Below are positions 38,971 to 52,800 of a DNA stretch of 64,000 nt, piece after piece (the stretch's first letter is position 1; each line of letters starts with the position of its first letter). Source of the stretch: Nematostella vectensis (lineage: Eukaryota > Cnidaria > Anthozoa > Actiniaria > Edwardsiidae); NCBI RefSeq assembly GCF_932526225.1, contig NC_064044.1:8172801-8236800 (forward strand), read 5' to 3'. The notes under the pieces were generated by a model. That model had not been told where the DNA came from. It made no database searches and saw nothing but the letters and a program-made list of their open reading frames with translations. Made by a program: the position numbers and the translations under genes.

Positions 38971-40805
38971 GGACTGGGTACTAATGAGTTGAAGGCGTGG
39001 ATACTAATGCATTGGGAACCTGGCTTTGGCTGCTTTAACAAATTTCTGGGTAGCCTATAGAGCATGCTCGAGGATGCATTGTTTTTTTTGGCCTCGAAAA
39101 CCTTAAGTAGTGTCCGCAAGTATCTCCGAGCATATCTATCAGGTCATTACCTAAAGTCATTCTTGTAGTTTAGGTACTGTAATGCCGTCACACGAATTTA
39201 TACGAAAATGACTTCTTGGTCCGGTTTCCGATGGGTTTAACTTTTCCACGTTCACCAAAGAAGGCCCAATCTCCAATACTCTGACAATTTAGTATTAAAT
39301 ATATTTTAGCTTCTTGCCAGTGGATCTTGCTTCTTTCCGCGGATCAAGTTTATATTTATTTGTATTTAGTATAATGATTTTGTAACTATTTAGTAAAGAC
39401 ATCCAGTATTTAGTAAAATGTTATAGTTTTTAACTAGTAAGCCATAAATAATAATACTATTAATAATAATAATAAAGCTTGAGTGTCTTTAATCGATCAT
39501 CTGTCCGAGCAGAGGTTATGGGGAGCCGAGTGAGGTATTAAAGGCTGTAAAGAAAGCCCAAGGTTATGTCATTTCCTATTCTTTGGCCAGTAGTTACATG
39601 CTCGTACACAAAGGGAGTGTTCAGTGTGCATGCACCCCCCTCCCCCCCCCCCCCCCTTGGCGGCCAAAACGTGGGTCATTTCTTTATTAAGGAATCTTCA
39701 AATACTATGCTTTTTCCATATCATACCTATGACTGCGCATCCCCCTTGGCCAACCTGGGTGCGGGGCTGCTTGCTAACGATCTATTTGAGAACCTTATTC
39801 AGCCACACTTATAACTGTTTTCATTCAGTATTGGAGACATTTTACTGTGATGAAATTCGAAATAAATCTTAAAACAATCTAAAAACAAAGCTTCATACTG
39901 CATTTACAAAATTCAATTCAAATACTGTATTGCCACCCTAAAATCAGCCGATGAAAATAGATTTTTCACACTTGCTATTTTCCTAAGATAACAAAATTGC
40001 GACCCGAGGCCATTTTGAAATTGACCGCCAAGATGACCCCAACCACGTTCCCAGGGTTTTTTGGGTAATTTTTAAAATTGCGTCTATTTAAGCGCGAGGT
40101 GTAACAAATCAGGCTTCAGAGGTTACATGTTTGTTGTTTCATTACGTTTATTTGCCTGCACAAAACGTTACTATCAAATTTAACGACAGTGACACGATTG
40201 GAATAAAAAAGGCAATAGTTTAACTAAAAAACCTATACAACTGATAACGAGGATTCTGCTACAAGGAAGAACGCTCCAAAGGAAACACTATTTCCTATAC
40301 GATTGTACACTTTGTGGCAAAACGAAAATATATTTATACAACTATGGACAGAAGGAAGCTTACTTTATACACCCCTAGACATAAACTTTATAACTAAAGG
40401 CAAAGATGGGTTAGATGCAATCTGCAAAAGAGCCTTCCACACACAGACTAGAGTGTATTTTCTAATATAGTAACTGGGGTACTAAAAGTAGGGGCATCGC
40501 CTTCTCACGGATTTCCCTTCTCAAATATCTGCTTCTCTCCGGGATTCCCCCTTTCTTATCTCTTATTCTCTTACGGGAATCCTCTCTCAATTCTCCCTTT
40601 ACAGGGGAATCCTTTTCTCGGTTCCCCCCTAACAGGGAAATCCCCTTCTCAATTCTCCCCTAACAGAGGAATCCCATTTCTCGTGCCTTTGCTTCTCTCT
40701 GAAAAATTTCCTTCTCTTTCTTCTCCTAACGAGAAATCCCACTTTCCTGGCTCATTCTACGCCTCCTCTGAAGTTAATTGCTAACAAAATCTAGGTGGAG
40801 CGTGT
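38971..40805. other. Tubulin 3'UTR and convergent intergenic region
   Basis: Tubulin 3'UTR to about 39490 (AATAAA 39471-39476). A poly-C stretch lies near 39637. 40495-40745 is pyrimidine-rich with loose 35-bp repeats around CTCTAACAGGGGAATCCC, probably in the 3'UTR of SRRT, whose stop is at 40806. Confidence 0.55.
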
Positions 40806-43800
40806 CTAGAAAAGGTCGGGGCCGTCATCTGGGGCATCCAGGTCGCGATATGTAACGATCTGCCGCGGATCTCGATTGAATCCCCTGAAATGAGATTGGG
40901 AGTGGTTACACGCATGCGTAGGAAAGGCCGTCTCAATAACTCTCAAAAACCTTTTGATTGCAACCCCGTGACATCTCGAAAGAGTTGAACTCTTATGGAC
41001 TCTGATCAACGCTCATTTACGTTAAATCGAGGTTTAGGTGCATACTGCTATAAGAAGGCGGTCAGAGCACAAGAGGGCGTGTAAGTGCAGGGGGAGGGGT
41101 GGGGAAGTGTGTATAACTGACCTCTCCTGTTGCCTATTGCGTCCGGCTGCATAGCCAAATCTGTAACACAAAGCTTTGCTCAAACGTGTAATTACGCGCG
41201 CGCCACAACGCTGGAATCACAGACACAGACAATTTAACAAGGTTAGATACATACAGTCAAGGGGTTTCACTTAAAGCTGTAGCCTTCAGGCCACAAGGCC
41301 ATGCCACACAAGGCGAGGTTTAGTTGCTTTGCAAGTTGCAAGAAAGGTTGAATTGGTGTTCGCAACATTTTGGGAAAAAATGCCCTGTGTTAAAGCCGCA
41401 TTGTCCAGTTTACTTCCGGTCGATTACCTAACAATATTGAAAGCAGTGTGTCTATTGGAAGTTTCTTTGAGGATGTGATTGATAATTTAGAGCGGATGGC
41501 CTGTTAAATAACTCGGATTCTAATAGATTCTTTTGTCTTTTAACGGTTGAGGTTTCCGTCGGACCTCCGGAAGTAAACTGGTGACAATGCGGCTTTAAAT
41601 CTCTTTGCAACCTGTCATTGCTGCATTACAAGCTACAGGAAAAAATGCCACACGTTACACGACCTTTAGTTCTCACGTAGTTGTTTGTATTGAGACTCAA
41701 AGAGCACTTGATCTAAGGGTCCCTTATCAAAATTTGACCCGTTGAAAGCTTTGGCCTGCGGTTGCGTTCTCGTTACCTATTTTAAAAAAACCGTTGCGCA
41801 AACGCGGATGACAATTATCAAATGCAAATTCTATTGCGAAAATAATCAAAACAGAACAATGAATACAATACACCAAAAACCAGAGTCGAATTCCAATTTT
41901 TGGTGTATTCTATTGCGAAAAGATATACATTTGGTCTCATCATATTCCAATAGAATGTATGAGGATGTGGTTGAAACTATAACACTATCCATCGAGAGCA
42001 ATTAGTGCATGATCCTCGAATAGCTAAAAAACTATCCCTTTTTTTCACCAGATTACTCTATACCCATTAGCCCCGTACAGTTGCTGAACTGCCATTTGTT
42101 GACTGACATTCGCCGTGTGCACGGACGATCCTTTAGTAGATGTACCATTACTGCTGTCAATTGTACATATAAAGCCTACTGTAAAAATGGTACAGTACTG
42201 TTGCTAGCAAACTTACCGTCTGGGTTTTGGGGGGAAGGTGTGGCCTCCGCGTCCCCCGTAGCCGTCATGTCCAAACCCTCCTCCGTAGGACTGTGGTGTG
42301 AACGGTGCACGAGGACCTGGAAAGAGAAACTCTGTCAGGCAGATAACTTCAAACGAAAGTACAACGATCTGCCCGACAGATAACTTCAAACAAAAGTACA
42401 ACGATCTGCCTGACAGATAACTTCAAACAAAAGTACAACGATCTGCCCGACAGATAACTTCAAACAAAAGTACAACGATCTGCCTGACAGATAACTTCAA
42501 ACAAAAGTACAACGATCTGCCCGACAGATAACTTCAAACAAAAGTACAACGATCTGCCCGACAGATAACTTCAAACAAAAGTACAACGATCTGCCTGACA
42601 GATAACTTCAAACAAAAGTACAACGATCTGCCCGACAGATAACTTCAAACAAAAGTACAACGGTCTGCCCGACAGATAACTTCAAACAAAAGTACAACGA
42701 TCTGTCCGACAGATAACTTCAAACAAAAGTACAACGATCTGCCCGACAGATAACTTCAAACGAAAGTACAACGATCTGCCCGACAGATAACTTCAAACAA
42801 AAGTACAACGATCTGCCCGACAGATAACTTCAAACAAAAGTACAACGATCTGCCTGACAGATAACTTCAAACGAAAGTACAACGATCTGCCTGACAGATA
42901 ACTTCAAACAAAAGTACAAAGATCTGCCTGACAGATAACTTCAAACAAAAGTACAACGATCTGCCTGACAGATAACTTCAAACAAAAGTACAACGATCTG
43001 CCTGACAGATAACTTCAAACAAAAGTACAACGATCTGCCTGACAGATAACTTCAAACCAAAGTACAACGATCTGCCTGACAGATAACTTCAAACGAAAGT
43101 ACAACGATCTCTTCGAAAGGAAACTTTATTATAACCATTCACGATTAAAGTTTGATACTTTATTGACAATATCATTTGAAAGAGAGTAGATCAGTTACAC
43201 GCTTGACATGGTGGCGCTTTTCGTATAAAGGGGCGGCTTGATTGCCTTTCTTTAAGGTGGCCAAGCTGACTTGCTTGACGTTATTGCTGTTCTTTTATTG
43301 AAATATCTTTAATCATTTTGTTGCCATGGCTTTATATTGTGGTTAAATGCGAGCTGTTTACGTGCAAGACCATTAGTACACACAATTGTTTGTGTTGTTG
43401 TATTGTAAGATCCAGGGGATTCTTGCATGCAGGATATCTGTCTCAAACCGGGCTACCACTTCAGTTTTTATACAGGCTTTGCTTGCATATCAAGCCAGCG
43501 CAGTGAAATTTTATATTCTTGTGGAAGCCTCATGGTTTTCATTATGAGGGTCAGTACGCAGCTCTTACAAGCTGCAATTTGATTGGGCAAATGAAAAATA
43601 TACGCACGCAAAGAACGAGAAGAATAGAAACAAAAGAACTCCTTTGTAGAACAAAGATAATAGGAGAAAAAGCAGCTGCGTACTTACTCCATTATGATCC
43701 TATGGCCATAATGCTACTAAACCTAATGGTCTCCCTGTGTACTTACCGTAGTTCATCATCATAGGAGGTCTGGGCCCCCATCCCATCATGCCTTGCCCAC

Positions 43801-46800
43801 CATGCTGCTGGCCGAACATCTGACCCATGGGAGGTTGGGAGTTCTGTTTGTTCTGGGCAGAAGGTTCCGGGTTTGCAGGCCTCTTTGGATCAGCAATAAA
43901 TCTGTTAAAGAATTCCACCTGAAGAGAAAAAATCAAACCAAGTCAGTAAAACAAAACAGATTTCAACATATAATAGAGAACAAAAGTGCTTGTACAAGTA
44001 AATACAATAAACAGAAGAGAAAGTTTTTTTTGTTTTTCAAAGAGATCAAAATTTTAGTAGGTAAGTATTTCATAAGCAATAAATGTCCCTTGTAATTAAG
44101 TAACACGGCCAAGATTATGTCAAGGCAGTGGGTTGCAAAACAAGGGTTGATTTTGCACAGGTTAGTTAATAATCAAGTCATTGGCAGAGCAATCCAGAAC
44201 TTGAGCCGACTGTGCAAGATTTAAGCTGTCCAAAAATATTACAGTACAATGCTCCACCATAGTCACCTAGACAGATATGTGAAGTAAACCAATAAGGATT
44301 GGAGGAGAACCCTATCTGATACGAGGTGCGTTCAGTCTTGTAAAGAAAACCAGTAAGAATGCTAGGACTATGTGATTGACATAAACATTACTAGCCAAGC
44401 AGTGTGGCAGTACATACCTCCATTCTAACTTCTTCAACTTGGTCAGCATGCTTGTTGAAGATGTGTTTTCTCACAAATTCGGGGCCTCTAAATTTCTTGC
44501 CACTCAGCGGACAAAGCCATTTATCCTTGGCAAGCTCCTGGGTGTTAGCCTCAACAAATTTTTCGATCTCAGTGGAAATGGTTAAGGGCGATAATGTGTA
44601 CTCTTAATATCCTGACCTGTATACCAAATGAAATGTAACCACAAGTCCAAAGCCAAAAAATTCATTTAAGAAACTTAGGCATCAAAGTAAAGGGTGGATC
44701 ATCTTCAGGGGCTTCATTAGGCCCCGGCGGCCGGCAGAAGCGCCAGCTATTTTCCACCAAGCGCCTGCTACTTTTTTTTTATTGTGAATTAAGTTTTGAT
44801 TGAACTAAAAACATAAAATCACTTCCACCCCCTACTTATCAATCTCCACTGCCTACTATAAAGTTTATATTCACATTACTAGAAAAAGGTTGCTCTTTCC
44901 TTGCTGCTACTAAGAAGAACTAGGTATAAAAAGCACAGCCCTAAAGAAAGGTAAAAGTAAGGATATGATTCCGGATCTTTCTTTCCAAGTTTGAGAATCT
45001 CTTCATCAGGAACAGTCTCTTTCTCCTGAAGGAACAGCTCTAGCTTCTGCTTTGTGTTCTTTTGCCATTCATGAGCTGTGAAAGGAGCAGCCTGATAAGA
45101 ACCTTCATAACTGAATAATACCAAGGTCAACACAAACATAGAGACTCTCTCACGTCCCTAGTCTCCTTTGCAACCATTTTGAACTTGTGACACTGGGCGA
45201 CATTAGAGCATGGAGGGCATGGAGGGCACAGGGACTCCAGCACCACAGAGTGTAACGATACAAGAATGGCTGTGGGGGGAGAATGTAATGTCGCTTGTAA
45301 TTTAGTAACACGGCAAAGATGTCAAGGCAGTGGGTTGCAAAACAAGGGTTGATTTTGCACAGGTTAGTTAATAATCAAGTCATTGGCAGAGAAAGCCAAA
45401 ACTTGAGCTGACTGTGCGGAAAAGTCTAAGGAATGGGAGGGGGGATTTGCACCTAGTGACAGGATCTTCAACTAAGGGGATTCTATTGGTTTAAAGAACC
45501 ACCTTATTCAACTGGAAGGTCTGTTCAAATAAAACAAAATTGAGTATGCATATGCATACCCAGTCAGATATTCGCTAGCTTTACTAGCTTGATTCCTTAC
45601 CATCAGCTAGTGAAGCCTTCTCAAGGGCAAACTCATGTGCTGTATATGCATGATGCCATACCAATTAGGCATCTCTTTCTCATGTCCTTACCTTCGGCTT
45701 CTCAGGCAAAGGCTCAAATACATGCATGATGTCATAACACCTATTAGGCATCTCGCCCTCATGTCCTTACATCATGCCTTGCCTATTAGGCACATCAACC
45801 TCATTTCCTTACCTTCAGCTAGTGTAGCCTTCTCAGGGACAGGCCCACGTACATGCATGATCCCACACCTATTAGGCATCTCATCTTCATGTGGGTAATC
45901 GCCGCAGTTATAGTAATCCATTGAGTGCACCACACGGAGGTACAGCAGCATCCTATCCAGCACCCGCAGTAAGGTGGGGTCCTGGGTGAAGTCCACCTCA
46001 GACTTGTCGCCATCACCGTCAGCAGGAGGTGATCCTTTACCAAGCAGCTCCATCTCTTCGCCACCCTCCTCCTCAGCGACATCTTCAGATAGGGATGCCA
46101 GGATGGGGTTCTCATTGGGGATGTTCAAAGGTGGTTCTTTTTCTTCAGCAGGTTTTTCTTCCCCTTCCTCCCCTTCTTCTTTCTTCTGTTGGAAAGAAAG
46201 ACAACAGTCACATTAGGCAGTCCCTACTACTGAGATTAAAACTAAAAAAAAAACAGTCTCAATTTTAGGTATATTAATGGAGGTGCAGTAAATGTCCCTT
46301 GTAATTCAGTAACATGGAAAAGATTATGTCAAGGCCATGGGTTGCAAAACAAGGGTTGATTTTGCACAGGTTAGTTAATCATCAAGTGTTTGGCAGAGCA
46401 AGCCAGAACTTGAGCCGACTGTGCAGAAACAGAAGCAGAGACAGAAAAACTTTGCTCTTGCGGAACTGCAAAGGAGATTATGAAAAGCGATTAAGCAATT
46501 TTGTGTGAAAAGTAGGGAAAAAACAGCAATTTTTGATATAAAAAATAGGCAAGGCTCTCAGCGAAGAAAATAGAATGGAGGAAAAAAATTGCCCAGGCCT
46601 TCTCTCAAATTTCTAATTTCTAATAAAAAATCATCTGAAACCCCAGCTGGGATATAAGCTGCTAACCTCTGCTTCTCATGTTAATAAAAAAAAGTGGCTT
46701 ACCTCGGCAGTTTCCTTCTCTTTTCCATTTTGTTCCTCCTGCTTCTCCTGATCTTTCTCATACACAGCTGACTTCTTGTCTAAGACTCGAATAAGATCAG

Positions 46801-49800
46801 CAGCTAGCTTAATACTCTCACGAACAACCTGCTTGGCTTGGGTGATGCCGTTCACTGGTCGAATGCGGCGTGATAGATCACGGTTGATGACAGGGTTTAA
46901 CTCGGCCTCCTTTATCTAGTTTAAGAATAAGGTAACATTAAAATTTAAGCTTATACTACACTGTATAACAGAGATGCTTGGTTTGATCCTTAAATGTGTT
47001 TACTCTAGTTTCCACACTTACTCTGATGTTGTTGAAATCCCAGTTGATCTGTTTGATATCAACACTTCTGTCAAATGTGATCCACCCTCGCCTGTAAAAT
47101 CTTCATGCAATGTTTTATACAATTAGTTAAATTTATTAAAATAAAGCAACTACTGTACTACCAGAAATTCACTTTTTAAACTGTTTCCAATGTAAGTAAG
47201 GCCCGGTTCACATGCTGCTCCACTGCCATGCCAAATCTTGTTTTGATTCGGTACACGAAGAGTTCAATGTCTGAATCAATTAAGTTTGGTGCGGCAGAAT
47301 TGAGTTTGGCACAGCACTACAGTAATCACAGCTGCACCAGTCTTGCTTGCTTGCTGTCACTGATTCAAACGTTGAGCTTCTGATGTGCCGAATCAAATGC
47401 CATGCTTTATTTCGTGCAATAGAAACTCTGCATCAAATCAACTTTTACTCCTCACAATCTATTGAGCACACAACTTATTTAGTGTGACGTCTAAATCAAC
47501 GTTGGGCCCAATGTATTTGTGTTGATAAAAATAGACAATTAGATTCGGCCTGGCAGGGGCACATATGAATAAGGCCTAATTTGGGACATCTGTATAAAGT
47601 GTTGTCATAAAAGATGGTCTACTGTATGAAGTTCTGGCTTTTTGGATGTACAGTACCTTCTATCAGGACTTGGGTCTGAAAGTGCAACACGCAGAAACCC
47701 AGGGAATCGTTTGCATGCCTATAAAACCAAAGCATTACATTCAGAAATGGAGTTGGTGGTGCTGACTTTTCCACCTCTTGTGGATGCAGTGACTTGACGG
47801 AAAAACATGGAAACCACGCAATTCCAGATAGAGAGAGAAGACACAAATTCTTACAATGGCTATAGGTTCCTTGTGTTACGGACTGATTTTCAAAACACAA
47901 ATAACGTGAGGCCGAAGTGCACATAACCAGATTTTGGCTTTTTAAGAAAATTTTTCATTGATCATCATACCCTATGTATGAGCTCAGGGACGAAAAGCAT
48001 AAATTTCAATGACACTTTACAAAAAGTCGCATCAATTTAAAAAAAGTCGCACTTGATATTTTGTTTGCTATAAGTTACTAAGTACTCAGAGAAATTCTCT
48101 GCCTTATTTGATGTGAAATGGGCTTATTTGACTCGTCACGTCATGTTTTCCGTCATGTTGGATGCAGTAGTGTTGTGACAGGAAATAAATAAAAACTTTG
48201 GCTCCATGTGTCAATCAATGTTTTTGTGATTATAAAGATAATAAGTATACAGATGCGTTTAGCATCTAAATGGTAGAAAAGGGAAAGGAATTTGAAAAAG
48301 CACCACATTAGCCCCTATTTTTTAGACAAAAAGGGTCCTTTCAGAGCATTTTTTTTAAATTGCTTGCAGTCTTGCTAGTTACTGCATATTCCACATCTAA
48401 ATATTGATATGAAAAACTGCAGCCAAGGCCTCGAAGATACTCTAGACCAAGGTCATGGTTTTTCATTATAAGGCCCAATTCTAAATGAATCAAATTACTT
48501 TTGTTAGGATGCATGAAACTTGAATTTTTCCCTCTTTGTTTGACTAGCACCCAGAAATGGTTACTGCGCTCATGATGAAGTACAGAGATAAGTAGGAATA
48601 TATGGCCTGCACATACACGCTCTTAGCAGGGCTTCTGGAATTACGTGCTTGTGCGGAAGCACGTAATTTGGCTTTCTCCGCGTAATCCACAAATTTCCGC
48701 GTAATCCCGCGTAATTTGGCTAAATTTTGAAAGACAAAACATTTAAGTGCACAGCTGATGTGTTCTTTTAGGGTTCTTACCTCTATTTCTCGTAAAAAAG
48801 AGATATATTCTTTGTAAGAGAGCGATACTTCGAACTGAATTTCGAAAAAAAATAAAATGACTAGGCGTTCTTTGCTAAACTGCGGAGGCCTAGGACTAAT
48901 AATAAAATACCTTTTTTAATTGGCTGGTGGCTAGGATCCAATGAAAACTTGCCTAAGATACCTTCGCACAAAAAATAACCTTTTCAAGTTATTTCATGCT
49001 TTTACGCCGAGTTTGGGCGTAACAGTTGATATTACATGTAATTTAGCACGTAATTCAGTAAAGAATCCCGCAAAATTTTGATTTTTAAAGAAAAATGTAT
49101 TGCAAACTCCCACGTAATGATTGATTTTCCGCGTAATTTAGCAAAGAATCCCGCGTAATTTTAAGTTTTTTTCCGCGTAATTCCAGAAGCCCTGTCTTAG
49201 AACCAATGGAAATTTTTTTACCACGCCCTGTAGAAAGAAAATAAGGTGCCCAATGTACTTACTGCGGCTATGTCAGCCTTTGAGATGCTTGGCGGGATGT
49301 TCCTCATGAAAAGTGAATATGTCTTATGAAGCGGGCGTGGCCCAGCGGGTACAAGCTCTTTCCCCTCGCTTGCCATGCCCTCCTCTTCGGCAGAATCCCT
49401 TTCCTTCTCCTCCAATGCATTTTCTTTGCTTTCTTTTGTGGATAGTGGCTTTACAGGGCTGACTTCCTCTGTTACCTCTTTCTTCTCTGCCAGCTTGTTG
49501 GAGTCAACAACCTCTTGCATCTGCTGGATGTATCACAGCACACACAAAATAAAAAAAAAATGTTGTTGTTAAGATGTTCAGGGTTGTAAACAAGGGTTTA
49601 GCTAGTGAAGACAAATTCCAAAAAAAATAATGCAAAAATTTCTTAATTTCAATACATGTACAACTCAAGTTCCAATTATTTGGGGAGACTGCCCCCTTCT
49701 GACATTGCCAATGATAACAATGCATAACACTACCAACCTGATCTTCAGTAGCAGTAGATGGTAGAGGAGATACTTGCTCAGACACTATGGGTTTCATCAC

Positions 49801-52800
49801 AACGTCACTTGACACAGCATCACTAGATGTCGCAGGTGCCATCTCCACATCCTGGTCATTGCCTGCGCTCACTGCCCCTTCTTTACCACTGCTTACTTCA
49901 TCATCCCCAACATTGCCATCCGTACTTTCCACCTGTTGGGCAGGGCTGATAGGGGATCTATCCTTCTTTATGCTCTCCTCGGACTGGTCTGGCTTGTTAG
50001 GCTTGGAGTCTGGGCTTTGCGTTGAGTCCACTGCCCCATCTTCTGATCCGTCTGTTTTCTGTTCGGGTTTCCCGCTGGAGACTTCACTGCTCTCTGTCTC
50101 ACTTGAGCCCACAGCTGCATCACCTGAGTCTGGTCTTGGTTGCTGTGGGGGTGTTGTCGTTGTTGGGGTGACAGTAGATGAGCTTGAGGGTAACTGCATG
50201 GGGGTGCTGGTGGAGGCTGAATCAGTTCCTAAATTATAGACATTAACAACTCAATTAGAGTTCTGTCATGTGCTGTTTTCTGAATCAGAGGGGAAAATTG
50301 GAATTTCTTAAAGAAGGGGGGGGGGGGGGGGCAAAACATTCACTTTATTTTGGGCATTACATGACTTGGGTCCTTCCCATTGTAAATGTTGTTTTCTTTT
50401 CTTTTTTTTTGACATTTAAAAGTTATACCATTTTTAAATATGACGTCCTTATAACAGCATAATTTTACATCCTCCTATTAAGCAGAAAAATTTTACAAAC
50501 CTACTGTACGGGGGGCTGTTGTAATCAAGGTACTGTACCCTTGTATGGAACTCTTGTACTACAGATTTGAGTTGATATTGGAAGACAGATTGAATTCCGC
50601 AGTGATTTAGATGAGTTTAGTGTCAACATGCTTTGCAGGAAACCTTCTTACATTTCAAGGGACAGGATGAAACATTATGGAAATCACATTCAAGGGACAA
50701 CAAACATCAATTCAGGCTAGAAGCTAACAAAATATGAAGTACATAATTTTTTTTTTTACAAAATAAGTATGAGAAAGATATGTAGTAGAAAGATCGTTAT
50801 GGAAGGAGGAGCTCTTACAGCAAAAAGACTTCCATCAATTAAAATCAGTGATGTCATACAAAACATGGAGGAAAGCATAAAAGTGCTGCATAAAACTAGC
50901 TATTACATGATTAGAGACAACCATGCACATCAGCTTTTTACTGTCAAGATCCTATACCTTGTGGGTGGTCCTCAACCCCAGGGGGTCGCAAATCCTCATC
51001 TATTCTCACTTCTGCAGGGGACATCTCCTCCCCAGGCGGGGCAGGCTCGGACTCTGAGTCAGACTCAGAATCGCTGTCACTCTCGTCTTCAGGGTTGTCA
51101 AAGTAATAAGGCTCCCGATGGTGGCGCTTTCTCTTCTTTTTGGATTCCTCTCCCTTTTTGTCAGAGGCTGAGTTTGGTTCTTCTGACTGGTCTGGTCCCT
51201 GTTCAGGTTGGACTGAGTTCTGGGAAACAGAAGGAAAAAAGAGATTGTCATACTTGATAACTGTGTTCACTCACCTTGGTACAGTCCCTAAATTGACACT
51301 GCCACAAAACAAACTCTGCACATTTGATGAGATAGATAAACAGATAGAACATCATATGGATAAACAAATGCTGGCGTTGTCATACCACACAAGTCTGGAA
51401 ATAAGTGAAATAAGGTATGTTGACACCCAGACATGCACTCAATCTGCTCACAAAGATTCACAAATTGTGTATTGAAATAGTTGGATTTTGCAAAGAGGGC
51501 AGACATGGAGAATAAGAGAAAAACCTTTAGCACCAAAGTGACAGACATTTCAACCCATGGAAGGTATATTTGTCAAATGCTTGGTGCATCAAAAAATTAA
51601 CCAGGACTACTAGAATGACTTGTGGTGTTCAGAAAAGACCAGGACTACTAAAATGGCTGGTGGAGTTCTGAAATCAGTTCAAACCTTTTGATTTTCGATT
51701 TGCTGCTGTTTGTAGTGCTGGGCTTGTTGCTGTAGCTCCTTCTGTTCAACTGTAGGCTCAAGGGCAGCGAACCCCTTACCATCACCTGCACCCTCATCAG
51801 GGGGCAGGTCATCTGGGAGGGGCACCGAAGAGGGCGAGATGGGCTCAAGCAGGGATTCAGCAGCGTCATTGCTAATCTTCTTGGGGGAAGGGGACCTCGA
51901 CCTTGAACGTGATCCACTGTGATGACGGTTGCTTCTCTTTCTGTCGCTGTGGGGGGAGGACTGAGAGTGTTGCCTCCTTCTGTCAGGGGAGGGGGAGGGA
52001 GACCTGTCTAGGATTGCCAAGTCCTCATCACTCCCTCCTTCAAGCTTGATAACAACTTTTAAATAAAGAAATCTTGTTTTCAATTTGGTAAACATACAGC
52101 AGTCTATTGAGCACAACGAGGACAAATACTGCACTCTAAACTCATTTCCCCTGAAAAGTTGCTTGTACAGGCCAACTTGCAAATTGTGTGATATAATTCA
52201 CAAATGTGGCAATTATGCAATACGTTAAAAATGACCCAAATCACTGGTTTTTTTTTTTTGCAGACTTATCCATCCAACTCACAAGCTATTAAAACTTTTT
52301 TACCACTTTAACTAGAAATCCATCTATTTTTGTGTGTAACTGATTATGTAAGTATTTAACAGCACACAGAAAACATGTTTGCAGATGTGGATTACAAGGA
52401 ATTTTTTGTCTTTGGTCAGATCATGGAATCAACTCCTCTCATTTTGGTCTGCTTTAAGCAGACCAAAATGAGCAGACTTTAAAGCAGCACGTTAATAACA
52501 AGGGACCACAGTCAGTAAAAACATACATAAAAGAACCAAGATTTTTTCAAGTTGGAAATAAAACAATTTCTTATTGCTTACTGAGTATTTAGTCTTCCCC
52601 TCCCAATTCCTACCTGCATCAAGGAACTTGACAATAGCATCACTGTGATCCACTTCCAGCCTGAGGTCCTTGCTCAACTCCATCTCCATCAGCTCAAGAA
52701 AACAGTTCAACCTGCGACGCACAGACCTCTGCAGTTCCTTCTGCCGCTGGGCTGCTTCCCGAGGGTGGTACCTCATGCGGAACCTAAAGCATGTCCAGGA

